This document shows, piece after piece, positions 34,466-42,435 of a DNA stretch of 64,000 nucleotides. The translations under genes and the position numbers were made by a program. Below the pieces are notes generated by a model. That model was not told the origin of the DNA, did no database searches, and saw nothing but the letters and a program-made list of their open reading frames with translations. Numbering within the stretch: the stretch's first letter is position 1; each line of letters opens with the position of its first letter. Origin of the DNA: Opitutales bacterium (lineage in GTDB: Bacteria; Verrucomicrobiota; Verrucomicrobiia; Opitutales; Opitutaceae). The stretch is from assembly GCA_018700525.1 (NCBI GenBank), contig JABITN010000020.1, forward strand, positions 1 through 64,000, read 5' to 3'.

Positions 34466-35809
34466 CTACTTAGCCATTTTCTTCAGCACCATTTGCGCGT
34501 AAACAATCGTAACAATTGTCATTGCGATATTGATCGCCACCATGCTGTACCAAAAACCGTTCAAACTGCTTTCCAGCACCGTTACCGCGACGTAAAAAAC
34601 ACCGAGTGGCAATACGATCTTTCGAATGACCGCCTCAAAAAATCCATACATCGGCCTTTTGATCGCCTGAAGAAATCCGGTGTGGATAAATCCCATCACG
34701 TAAGCCCACTGGATAAATGCCATGATCCGCACGTAATTAGCTCCAGCCTTGATAACCTCCTCATCACCGGTGAAGACGCGTACCAACGGAGTTGCGAACA
34801 CGAAGATCAGCACTGAAGCGACCAGGATAAGCATCAGACCGTATTTCACGCATAGCTTCATACACTCTGTAACCCGATCTATTCTCCCCGCGCCATTATT
34901 CTGCCCTACGACGGAAACGATCGCGGTCCCCAACCCAATCGCGGGGAGAAGTGCGATTTGCTCGATCCGAGTCCCAACCCCAAAAGCCGCCACTGACACC
35001 TCTCCATAGAATTTTAGGTAATAGGTCGTTACAAAAAAGCCGAGGGCGATCGACATCATATTGAAGCTCGTGGGAACCCCCTGCTTTAGGATTTCGCCGT
35101 AGATTTCAAACTTTGGCAGTTTCCTGAAAACGGCTTCGATATCGACATAACCCCGCCTCACCACTACGGAAAACAAAAACAGTCCCCCAATCGCCTGAAT
35201 CAAAACCGTGGCCCAGGCAATGCCCGCCACACCCATCGCAGGGAGTCCAAACCCACCATATAAAAACCAGGGATCGAGAATCAGATTTAGCAGAAATCCA
35301 GCGACCAGCACCTTCCCGAAAGTTTTGCTGTCTCCGTGGGCGAGCAGAATCGCATTGCTCATACTGCTGAGGAGAAAAAACACCGCCCCGATGAACAACG
35401 GCGAGATGTAACTCATTGCTACCTCGAAGTAATCCCCCTCAGCCCCCAGGATCCGGAACAAAGGAGGCGCAGCATTGAGGCCGATCACGGTCAGAGCCAG
35501 GGCGCAAATCAACCCTAGCGAAAAAACCTGACTCGAAAGCAGCCGTTCCTTTTCCTCATCCTTCGCCCCGATGGCATTCGCAATCAGTGCTGATGATCCC
35601 CGAGCAATCCCTTGAGCAGTAGCGATGATAATAAAAAAAACCGGGAACGAAAGCGCCAACGCAGCCAATGCCGAAGTCGAAACACGCCCCGCATAAAATG
35701 AGTCTACCACGTTATACATGGTATTGAAAAAGAACCCGATACTCATCGGCAAAGCGATATTGCGGATATGGTTCGGGATCGATCCTTCGGAGAGCGGTTC
35801 GGATTTCAT
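34466..35809 (-). CDS. MATE family efflux transporter
   Basis: A 447-residue polytopic protein with about twelve membrane helices and the MATE signatures: PMSIGFFFNTMYNVVDSFYAGRVSTSALAALALSFPVF near the start, ARGSSALIANAIGAKD, NLILDPWFLYGGFGLPAMGVAGIAWATV in the N-lobe, and a C-lobe repeat with FGVGTRIEQIALLPAIGLGTAIVSVVGQNNGAGR. Members export organic cations, drugs or metabolites in exchange for Na+ or H+. I chose the ATG at 35809 (MKSEPLSEG); the longer frame adds 17 residues without a conserved pattern. It stands between two sulfatases but no functional link is evident. Confidence 0.9.
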   Translation of the reverse strand: MKSEPLSEGSIPNHIRNIALPMSIGFFFNTMYNVVDSFYAGRVSTSALAALALSFPVFFIIIATAQGIARGSSALIANAIGAKDEEKERLLSSQVFSLGLICALALTVIGLNAAPPLFRILGAEGDYFEVAMSYISPLFIGAVFFLLSSMSNAILLAHGDSKTFGKVLVAGFLLNLILDPWFLYGGFGLPAMGVAGIAWATVLIQAIGGLFLFSVVVRRGYVDIEAVFRKLPKFEIYGEILKQGVPTSFNMMSIALGFFVTTYYLKFYGEVSVAAFGVGTRIEQIALLPAIGLGTAIVSVVGQNNGAGRIDRVTECMKLCVKYGLMLILVASVLIFVFATPLVRVFTGDEEVIKAGANYVRIMAFIQWAYVMGFIHTGFLQAIKRPMYGFFEAVIRKIVLPLGVFYVAVTVLESSLNGFWYSMVAINIAMTIVTIVYAQMVLKKMAK

Positions 35810-36217
35810 GGCGAGAGATTCTTTTAATGTGCAGGCAACTTTGCCCACGTAGAAACGCAAACGATGATAGCGTTATTTTTAATGAATGTCTTCTCAGTGC
35901 GGAAAGCGTTTTAAATCAATACCTACACGAATCGCAAGCAAGGGAATCGTCCATTTAAAACGCGAGCCGAGACTTCTCCCCCCCGTTCCTAGCGTCTAAA
36001 AAGATGGATCGAGGCCTCCGGACTCGATTTGAGATTTCCGGGGCGCAAGAGTCGTAAAAAAGAGAGAGCGAGGTCTTTAGAGTTTGTTCAGAAAACCTTA
36101 TTGGCTCGTATCTCGCCAAAAAAAGTTCTTTGGGCTTCGAAGCTAATAAGATTGGTTTCGTTCCTTGAGGGATGACTATCGTTAAGATAGCAATCGAAAC
36201 GCTGAAGTTTACGATAA
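35810..36217. other. Gene-poor region upstream of the MATE gene
   Basis: About 400 bp without a convincing gene on either strand. Base composition shifts here from C-rich towards G-rich on the + strand. Several purine runs (AAAAAAGAGAGAGCGAGG near 36057) occur. The MATE promoter should lie at its left end. Confidence 0.4.
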
Positions 36218-36685
36218 CGTCCAGTCAATTTACCGGAAGAGCATAAGTTCATTGCAGCGGACATCGTATTCGCCGAGTATAAATCACCTATAAAACCGAT
36301 TGCCCAAATCTCTCTCGATCTGGTTGAAATTCCCGAAGCCATTGAGACGGCGGAGATGGCTATGCGAGCAGGGATTGATTGGCTCGAAGCGGGGACGCCG
36401 CTGATTCTAGCTGAAGGGATGCACGGCGTTCGAGCATTGCGCGAGCGATTTCCGGATACACCCATCGTCGCGGATTTGAAGACAATGGATGGCGGTTGGC
36501 TGGAGGCGGAAATCATGGCCAAGGCGGGAGCCACCCATGTTGTGGTGATGTCACAGGCTCACGAGGAAACGATTCGTTGCGTGGTTCAAGCAGGCAAGGA
36601 TCTAGGAATTCAGGTGATGGGCGACAATCTAGCGAGCGACGACATGATGGGCGGAGGCAATAAAAAGGGCGGTGAGCAGAACTAG
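36218..36685 (+). pseudogene. Fragment of a hexulose-6-phosphate-synthase-like (HUMPS family) gene
   Basis: The frame is open from 36218 to a TAG at 36683-36685 but has no normal start before an internal ATG at 36356. It reads KPIAQISLDLVEIPEAIETAEMAMRAGIDWLEAGTP, then VRALRERFPDTPIVADLKTMDGG, EAEIMAKAGATHVVVMSQA and GIQVMGDNL. This is the first two thirds of an orotidine-5'-phosphate-decarboxylase/hexulose-phosphate-synthase barrel, with the DxKTMD metal/substrate motif. It then runs into unrelated GGGNKKGGEQN, so the C-terminal third is missing. Full-length members are about 210 residues. The coding strand is G-rich, unlike every other + strand gene in the window, which points to recent inversion or import. 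Confidence 0.72.
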
Positions 36686-37430
36686 TGGGGCTTTCATTAA
36701 TTTATTCCTGTCGAGGGTTGCTGACAAAGGGAAGGCCTTTTTGAGGGAATAGGCTTTTGTGTGTCTGGGATTCAGTGCGTGTGTGTGTGTCGGTCCCATT
36801 TGCTCCTTCAATCACTCGGAGCCGGTAGAAACGAGAATGCGTGAATCCGTTTGAGTTGGTCTCTCATTCCACTATGCGCCATTGAAAACTAAAAAGGAGT
36901 AGATACTTTCTCAGCACGGAACACATTCTCACCCAATCCCCATACCCTAGGAGTTAGTAATGCGCTGACTAGCTTTTCTAGATCTCGGAGGAACCCCATT
37001 TAGCCCCCAATCTCCATTCCCTATTAGGGGGGTGAATGAGGGTGGAATGGCTTTGTCGATCTCTAGGAGCCCTATGAGTGCTTGTTTTTTTTAGGGGGTG
37101 ATGATCCATAATCATATCCTCTGGCGTCAGCGACTAGACCCCCGACCCCCGACCTTGTATTGCGGCTTATCCCCCCGTCTCAGTAAATCCCATTACCTGC
37201 CAATTTCATGTCATATTCTGTGCAGCTTAGTGCACCCGCCCACCACCTATTGCAACGAATTCAAGGCGTAAGTCATTGCCCCCTAGGGGAAAATGCGAAT
37301 CGCTGATTCGCTGTTCCCAATAAGATGTTGCCTCAGCGAGACGACCTACTATAGCCCCCACGGGATAACCCGCTTTGTGGGTCTGGTTCCGACTTATTAT
37401 ACATTTCTAAGGACGTTTTTTCTCATACAC
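36686..37430. other. 745 bp non-coding region
   Basis: I find no gene. It holds a GTGTGTGTGTGT run at about 36779-36790 and a tandem ACCCCCG pair near 37140. It also has several C/G-run-rich stretches (ATTAGGGGGGTGAATG around 37025) with CCATTCC and GGAATGG facing each other. Its first 100 bp are G-rich on the + strand, continuous with the gene fragment to the left. It looks like debris of a rearrangement. Confidence 0.45.
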
Positions 37431-37458
37431 GCCGTACCGAGACGGTCTCGCCCTACCG
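37431..37458. repeat. Palindromic element overlapping a sulfatase stop codon
   Basis: CCGAGACGGTCTCG is a palindrome apart from its central offset, flanked by GTACGGC/GCCCTAC-type arms. The minus-strand sulfatase gene ends inside it, its TAG stop (37453-37455) being part of the repeat. Confidence 0.5.
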
Positions 37459-38904
37459 GTTTTCCAGTTGCTGAACATGACTGGGCAATGGAAGGAAATC
37501 GCTTTCGCGTATCATCCATTTGTCCATTTCCACTCGAAGCTTCGTTTCAATCGCTTTTGTCGGCTTTCCTCCGGCAAGGTTCTCCAACTGAAACGGATCA
37601 CTTTTCAAATCGTAAAGTTCGAAAATCGGTCTCGGTAAATGGAAGTAGAGCCGCTCATGCAGCGGCGACAACTCCCCCTGCTTATTAAGGGCCTGCATAG
37701 CCAACCAAACAGATTTCTTTCCCATGTCTACTGGGGAATAGCGGCGTTCCGGAATCGCATTGTAAATGTAGTGATACCGGCGAGTAGTTATGGATCGCGA
37801 CAGGTCGAAACCATCCGTTTGTGTTATTGGTCCGAAATGCCAGCCTCGCTCGGAAAAGAGATGATCCCTGCCCTCGAAACGCTCTCCTCTCAATTCATTC
37901 AAAAAACTTACCCCGGTCATTCCAGGAGCCTGTTTCAGACCAGCGACTTCCAAAATAGTAGCCGATAGGTCCACTCCGCTTACCAACGCGTCGCTAACGG
38001 AACCAGCTTCGACCTCCCCTGGCCAACGTACCATCATTGGAACATGTGTACCGCGCGTGGCTAAGGTTCCCTTTCCTCTAAGCAAGGCTTCGCCATTATC
38101 TCCCATAAAGATAACTAAGGTATTTTCTTTTAGTCCCCGTTTTTCCAATACATCATCTACTAATCCAATTCCAGTATCCAAATCACGCACTTCTGCTAAA
38201 TACTTGGCGTAATCCAAACGAACTTCAGGCAAATCCGGCCAATCGGGAGGCAACACCAATTGAGACGGATCTATCTTATCATAATCATCGCCCCATCTGC
38301 GATGCGGTTGGTTGAATCCAAAATAAAGAAAGAACGGTTTACCATCCGGCACCTCGTCAAGGATCGAACCGACGAGATTTCCAACCTTAGGAAGCTCCCC
38401 CCCTTTCGTGCTAGCGCCTCGGACGAAGTGATCGAATCGCTTCTCGAACGCCTCGTCCCGCATGCCCAACTCTACAAGCGCTTCGGTCACATGGTCCAGG
38501 TCCTTACCGCGACCATCTAAATGCTGATGTCGTCCGTCCAAACCAACCCAGTAGCCACCTTCGCTCAATACATCGGTAAACAAAACCGTATCCGCGCGAG
38601 CAGGCTGCGCAAACCGAGTAGCTGATAAGCCCACCGGAGACCGCCCAGCGAAAATCGAAATACGTGATGGCGCGCATTGAGGTGCAGCCGTGTAGGTTCG
38701 GTTGAATAACATGCCCTCCGACGCCATCGCATCCAGGTTCGGCGTAATATTAAAACGCTTACAATTCGCATCCTCATAAGCGCCCAAATGCGGCATACTA
38801 TGATCGTCCGAAAGAATCAGCAAAATATTGGGCCGCGAATCAGCCGCGAGACCGACAAAAGCAAGGAGCACGTAGACGCTAAAGACAAAAGGTAGTTTAT
38901 TCAT
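37453..38904 (-). CDS. Sulfatase (S1 family), heparan N-sulfatase-like
   Basis: A 483-residue exported sulfatase with a leader ending near GLAADS. Metal site NILLILSDDHS, formylglycine motif CAPSR (Cys77) within YTAAPQCAPSRISIFAGRSP, and FFLYFGFNQPHR, VIFMGDNGEALLRGKG are present. The SDDHSMPHLGAYED opening and CAPSRISIF segment recall sulfamidases (N-sulfoglucosamine sulfohydrolase type), which act on N-sulfated glucosamine, but the family assignment is only suggestive. The C-terminus ends QQLENR with its stop inside a palindromic repeat. It is monocistronic: over 480 bp of non-coding DNA lie upstream and over 700 bp downstream. Confidence 0.92.
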   Translation of the reverse strand: MNKLPFVFSVYVLLAFVGLAADSRPNILLILSDDHSMPHLGAYEDANCKRFNITPNLDAMASEGMLFNRTYTAAPQCAPSRISIFAGRSPVGLSATRFAQPARADTVLFTDVLSEGGYWVGLDGRHQHLDGRGKDLDHVTEALVELGMRDEAFEKRFDHFVRGASTKGGELPKVGNLVGSILDEVPDGKPFFLYFGFNQPHRRWGDDYDKIDPSQLVLPPDWPDLPEVRLDYAKYLAEVRDLDTGIGLVDDVLEKRGLKENTLVIFMGDNGEALLRGKGTLATRGTHVPMMVRWPGEVEAGSVSDALVSGVDLSATILEVAGLKQAPGMTGVSFLNELRGERFEGRDHLFSERGWHFGPITQTDGFDLSRSITTRRYHYIYNAIPERRYSPVDMGKKSVWLAMQALNKQGELSPLHERLYFHLPRPIFELYDLKSDPFQLENLAGGKPTKAIETKLRVEMDKWMIRESDFLPLPSHVQQLENR

Positions 38905-39390
38905 TCTTGGGGGATCATCACAAAACTAAAACACGCCCCAACTAGCAATCAAATGTTTCCACCCCACCTCCAAGTAAAAACCTATTGTCTCGACAGAGAC
39001 ACCTATTTGCCTCGCAGAGGCAACAAGCGAGGAACGAGCATTGACCAAAAAGATTATTACCATCGTTCACTCCTTCTTTCATCAAGATTTAGAAATTCTC
39101 AAATCCCACTTTCAACATTGACCCGATCCCCAATCAATTCCCAATCTACTCAAGAATTCGGCTTATCCCAAATCATGTGCCCTCAACGGAAATCAATAAT
39201 CCCCTGCTCCCCTCCCATCCCGGTTGGCTGCATGATTGATGCCAGCGTGATCGCCGAGACTCTCTACCGGAACCGATACAGCGGACTCTAGTAACCCCAA
39301 AGAGCTACTTCCTCGAGATCGAGGTCTCTTTTATAATGCCACGATGCATCGCATCATCGTGCCCCGTTCAAATTTTCCAAGAATACCCAA
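38905..39390. other. 486 bp intergenic region between divergent genes
   Basis: It must contain the promoters of the leftward sulfatase and the rightward GcvT-like gene. It holds a family D repeat at 38979-39043 and, near 39310, a small hairpin (CCTCGAGATCGAGG) followed by TTTTATAAT. An open frame ending GCMIDASVIAETLYRNRYSGL has no visible start or family. Confidence 0.45.
38979..39043 (+). repeat. Repeat family D, copy 3
   Basis: AACCTATTGTCTCG, then ACACCTATTTG, a hairpin CCTCGCAGAGG and CAACAAGCGAGGAACGAGC. It aligns over ~65 bp with the two copies near 21.0-21.2 kb. Confidence 0.7.
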
Positions 39391-40632
39391 ATGCCCAAAA
39401 CAACTCCCTTTCACAACTGCCTGGCTCCCTACAACGAGACAGGAATCTGGAAACACTGGTCCGGCTACCTAGTAGCCCCTCGATACCAATATTCCACTAT
39501 CGCCGAATACTATGCCATTCGTAACTCAGTGGCGATTTTGGATACATCGCCTCTATTCAAATATCGCATAAGCGGACCGGACGCCCTTAGATTTCTACAA
39601 TCCGTTATGATTCGCGACATCGGCCAATGCAAAATCGGCGATGCTCAATACACCTGTTGGTGCAATTCAGATGGGTTCGTTCTGCAAGACGGCGTCATTC
39701 TTCGAATCTCTGACGATAATTTTCGGCTAACTGCAGGAGAACCAAGCCTTCACTATTTCCGGGCCACCGCTTCCACCCTAGATCTTTCAAACCTCGAAAT
39801 CGAAGACCTTACGAACGACTACGGCATTCTCGCCGTGCAAGGGCCGCACGCTTACAGCACGATCTCACAATTGACCGACGCCACAGATTCACTATCCTAC
39901 TTCGAATTAGCTCAAACGGAGATCGAAGGTTCTCCCGTCTTGTTATCACGAACCGGATACACCGGTGATCTTGGCTACGAACTCTGGATTAAGGCCGAAG
40001 ATGCGGACCGGATCTGGCAATGCCTCATCTCGGCTGGGCACGACTACAACGTCATTCCAATTGGTTTGGAAGCTTTGAAAATGGCTCGTGTCGAGGCAGG
40101 GCTTCTATTGCTGGACGTCGACTTCCAATCGGCCCGCTTTGCTTGGGTGGACGAACAGCGCGAGACGCCAATCGAACTAGGTTGGCGCTGGATGCTTCGA
40201 AAGCTCGCGCACGACCCTCGTGATTTCATCGGCCGAGACGCGATCGAGAAACAAATGACCGAAGGGTCCAACCGGTGGACCACGGTGGGTTTGAGCATCG
40301 ATTGGAATGACTACGAACGCGTACACCTAGAAGCAGGCATCATGCCGCCAAAATACGAGCTCTACTGCGAATCGACTCACAATATCTACCGACGCGGAAG
40401 CCACGAATGGGACTACGCGGGTTACGCCACGAGTTTCCTTTTTTCCCCTATCCTCAAAAAGCCGATAGCGATTGCCAAGTTGCCCAACGAACTCGCAAAG
40501 CCCGGAACCGAAGTTGATCTCGAGATACCCATAATAAAAAAGAATCGGAACGTACTCGCACGCGTGCAACGAATGCCATTCTTCAATCCTACACGTAAAA
40601 CCGATCAGCCAGCCAGGAAGGCCGCCCTATGA
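39391..40632 (+). CDS. GcvT-like aminomethyltransferase family protein
   Basis: A 413-residue protein of the glycine-cleavage T/dimethylglycine-oxidase C-terminal family: AIRNSVAILDTSPLFKYRISGPDALRFLQSVMIRDI, then CWCNSDGFVLQDGVILRISDDNFRLTAG, GILAVQGPHAYSTI, LLSRTGYTGDLGYELWIKAEDADRIW and IPIGLEALKMARVEAG. Such proteins bind tetrahydrofolate and move one-carbon units off a demethylated amine or sulfur compound. No H- or P-protein is nearby, so it is not part of the glycine cleavage system. The ATG of the next gene, an FAD oxidoreductase, overlaps its TGA, and I infer a two-component demethylase. It lies within the sulfatase island on the opposite strand. Confidence 0.87.
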   Translation: MPKTTPFHNCLAPYNETGIWKHWSGYLVAPRYQYSTIAEYYAIRNSVAILDTSPLFKYRISGPDALRFLQSVMIRDIGQCKIGDAQYTCWCNSDGFVLQDGVILRISDDNFRLTAGEPSLHYFRATASTLDLSNLEIEDLTNDYGILAVQGPHAYSTISQLTDATDSLSYFELAQTEIEGSPVLLSRTGYTGDLGYELWIKAEDADRIWQCLISAGHDYNVIPIGLEALKMARVEAGLLLLDVDFQSARFAWVDEQRETPIELGWRWMLRKLAHDPRDFIGRDAIEKQMTEGSNRWTTVGLSIDWNDYERVHLEAGIMPPKYELYCESTHNIYRRGSHEWDYAGYATSFLFSPILKKPIAIAKLPNELAKPGTEVDLEIPIIKKNRNVLARVQRMPFFNPTRKTDQPARKAAL

Positions 40633-42236
40633 ACAACGAAACGAATTACGATGCAATTGTCATAGGCGGCGGCCACAATGGATTAGTCAACGCCGCTTAC
40701 TTGGCGAAATCAGGACTGAAAACTCTCGTCCTCGAACAACGTTCGCTTGTAGGCGGAGCCGCGATCACCGAAGAATTGATTCCTGGATACAAGTTCACGA
40801 CATTCTCCTATGCCCTCAGTCTCTTAAGACCGGATATCGTTCAAGACTTGGATCTCGCTTCCCATGGTTTGACGGTCTTGCCAATGACCAACACCTTCCA
40901 ACCAGGTTTCGACGGCGAATACCTGCTTCTAGGCCCTGACAAAGATGCTAATTTTCACGAAATCTCTCGCTACTCCGTTCAGGACGCCGAGGCCTATCGC
41001 GATCTAAATCACCTCATCAATCGCGTGTGTCATGCACTCAAGCCTTTGGTCGACGAAATTCCGCCGAATAGCGCTAGCCAAAATCCAGCCGACCTTGCGG
41101 AGATGGCAGCCTTGAATCAATACATCGAAAAACTGCCCGAGGACATCCGGGCTATGATCGACAAATTTGCTAATTGCAGCGCGGCCGAAATTCTCGACGA
41201 ATACCTGGAGAGCGACCTGCTCAAAGCGCAGATTGTCTCCAGCGGCATTATCGGCACTAAAGCCGGGCCGCGATCCAAGGAATCAGGACTCGTTTGGCTC
41301 TTCCATAGACTTGGCGAGTACGATGGAGTTCAGGGTGACTGGGGCTTCCACAAAGGCGGCAATGGCGGATTCACTCAAGTTCTAGCACGTGCCTTCGAAT
41401 CCTTTGGCGGAACGATTCAAACTGAAGCCGGAGTAGAAACCGTATTATACGAAAACAGTCAAACCACTGGGGTCCGACTCAAAGACCAAACTCAAATCAA
41501 TGCTCCTATCGTGGTCAGCGCCCTCGACCCGCGTCGCACGTTCATGAAGCTCGTAGACCCAGCCGATCTCCCCGGCGATCTCGTCCAAGCTATACAGGAT
41601 TACAAATTTCAAGGTACTGCTTCCAAAGTAAATTTCGCCCTATCCGATATACCGAATTTTCCGGGATTAGATGGACGAGCCGATATCTTCACCGGATTTA
41701 CAAACGTTGGTCCCTCCTTCGACTATCTGGAAGATGCTTTCGCCGATTGCTTAGCCGGACGCTACAGTCGCAGGCCCTTTCTCGATTGCTGCGTTCAATC
41801 CACAGTCGATCCCGACATGTCCCCACCGGGCAAACACATCATGTCATGCTTTGTCATGTACACGCCCTACAAACTGGCGGAAAGCGATTGGGATGCCGAA
41901 CGAGAGAACCTCGGCGATACCGTACAAAACACTCTAGAAGAATTCTTCCCAGGCTTCAGCAAGCTTGTCGAGCACCGCGAAGTCGTAACTCCATTGGATA
42001 TCGAACGCTTCGTAGGCCTTAGCGAAGGAAATATTTTCGCGGGCGAACTCTTCACGCCACAGATGTTTCTAAACCGCCCGGCTCCCGGATGGAACCAATA
42101 CCGTACTCCAATTTCCGGATACTACCAATGCGGTTCCGGAACACACCCTGGCGGTGGAGTCATGGGTGGACCTGGCAAGCTCGCCGCCAGACAGATTCTT
42201 AAGGACCATCACGCAGCGATGAAGACTTCGGATTAA
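40629..42236 (+). CDS. FAD-dependent oxidoreductase, phytoene-desaturase/PYROXD2-like
   Basis: A 535-residue flavoprotein with an N-terminal dinucleotide fold (DAIVIGGGHNGLVNAAYLAKSG, about residues 8-29, then LVLEQRSLVGGAAITEELIPGYKFTTFSYALSLLRP). The C-terminal FAD motif is GYYQCGSGTHPGGGVMGGPGKLAA. This is the PYROXD2-like branch of the phytoene-desaturase superfamily, not a carotenoid gene, as no other carotenoid gene is near. Its coding start overlaps the GcvT-like gene (ATGA). It may oxidise an N-methyl or related substrate and pass the one-carbon unit to the partner, but that is inferred only from pairing. Confidence 0.87.
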   Translation: MNNETNYDAIVIGGGHNGLVNAAYLAKSGLKTLVLEQRSLVGGAAITEELIPGYKFTTFSYALSLLRPDIVQDLDLASHGLTVLPMTNTFQPGFDGEYLLLGPDKDANFHEISRYSVQDAEAYRDLNHLINRVCHALKPLVDEIPPNSASQNPADLAEMAALNQYIEKLPEDIRAMIDKFANCSAAEILDEYLESDLLKAQIVSSGIIGTKAGPRSKESGLVWLFHRLGEYDGVQGDWGFHKGGNGGFTQVLARAFESFGGTIQTEAGVETVLYENSQTTGVRLKDQTQINAPIVVSALDPRRTFMKLVDPADLPGDLVQAIQDYKFQGTASKVNFALSDIPNFPGLDGRADIFTGFTNVGPSFDYLEDAFADCLAGRYSRRPFLDCCVQSTVDPDMSPPGKHIMSCFVMYTPYKLAESDWDAERENLGDTVQNTLEEFFPGFSKLVEHREVVTPLDIERFVGLSEGNIFAGELFTPQMFLNRPAPGWNQYRTPISGYYQCGSGTHPGGGVMGGPGKLAARQILKDHHAAMKTSD

Positions 42237-42331
42237 CGAATAAACGAAAGCTCCCTCCCCCTGGGGTTGATCAAATTCGTTGTCGTCCCTCAACAGAATC
42301 GTCTTACACAATCGTCCGCAGATGGTGAATC

Positions 42332-42402
42332 AAAACCACGCCGCCTTGCGACGTAGCTACGTCGAGACATCGACGTGGAATCTGCAATGACTCCCTCAAA
42401 GC
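42332..42402. repeat. REP-like repeat family A, copy 2
   Basis: It shares the extended form with the copy at 11571-11620: AAACCACGCCGC, TTGCGACGTAGCTACG, then a variant palindrome TCGAGACATCGACGTGGA and a CTGCAATG-like tail. Compensating changes in the palindrome arms (GTCGA/TCGAC) keep the hairpin. Confidence 0.75.
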
Positions 42403-42435
42403 ACTTTTATCTTCGTCAGGAAACAACTATTCGAC

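Noticed and set aside
36088-36534. Minus-strand frame overlapping the hexulose-phosphate-synthase fragment
   Set aside because: The opposite strand encodes an unmistakable family sequence. The antisense frame is low-complexity Ser/Ala-rich at its start.
38953-39291. 112-codon plus-strand frame upstream of the GcvT-like gene
   Set aside because: Its first third is a family D repeat and the remainder has no family pattern. Only the tail (GCMIDASVIAETLYRNRYSGL) looks protein-like.
39391-40632. Glycine cleavage system T protein (gcvT)
   Set aside because: No gcvH or gcvP nearby, the sequence departs from true GcvT in its N-terminal part, and it is translationally coupled to an FAD oxidoreductase.
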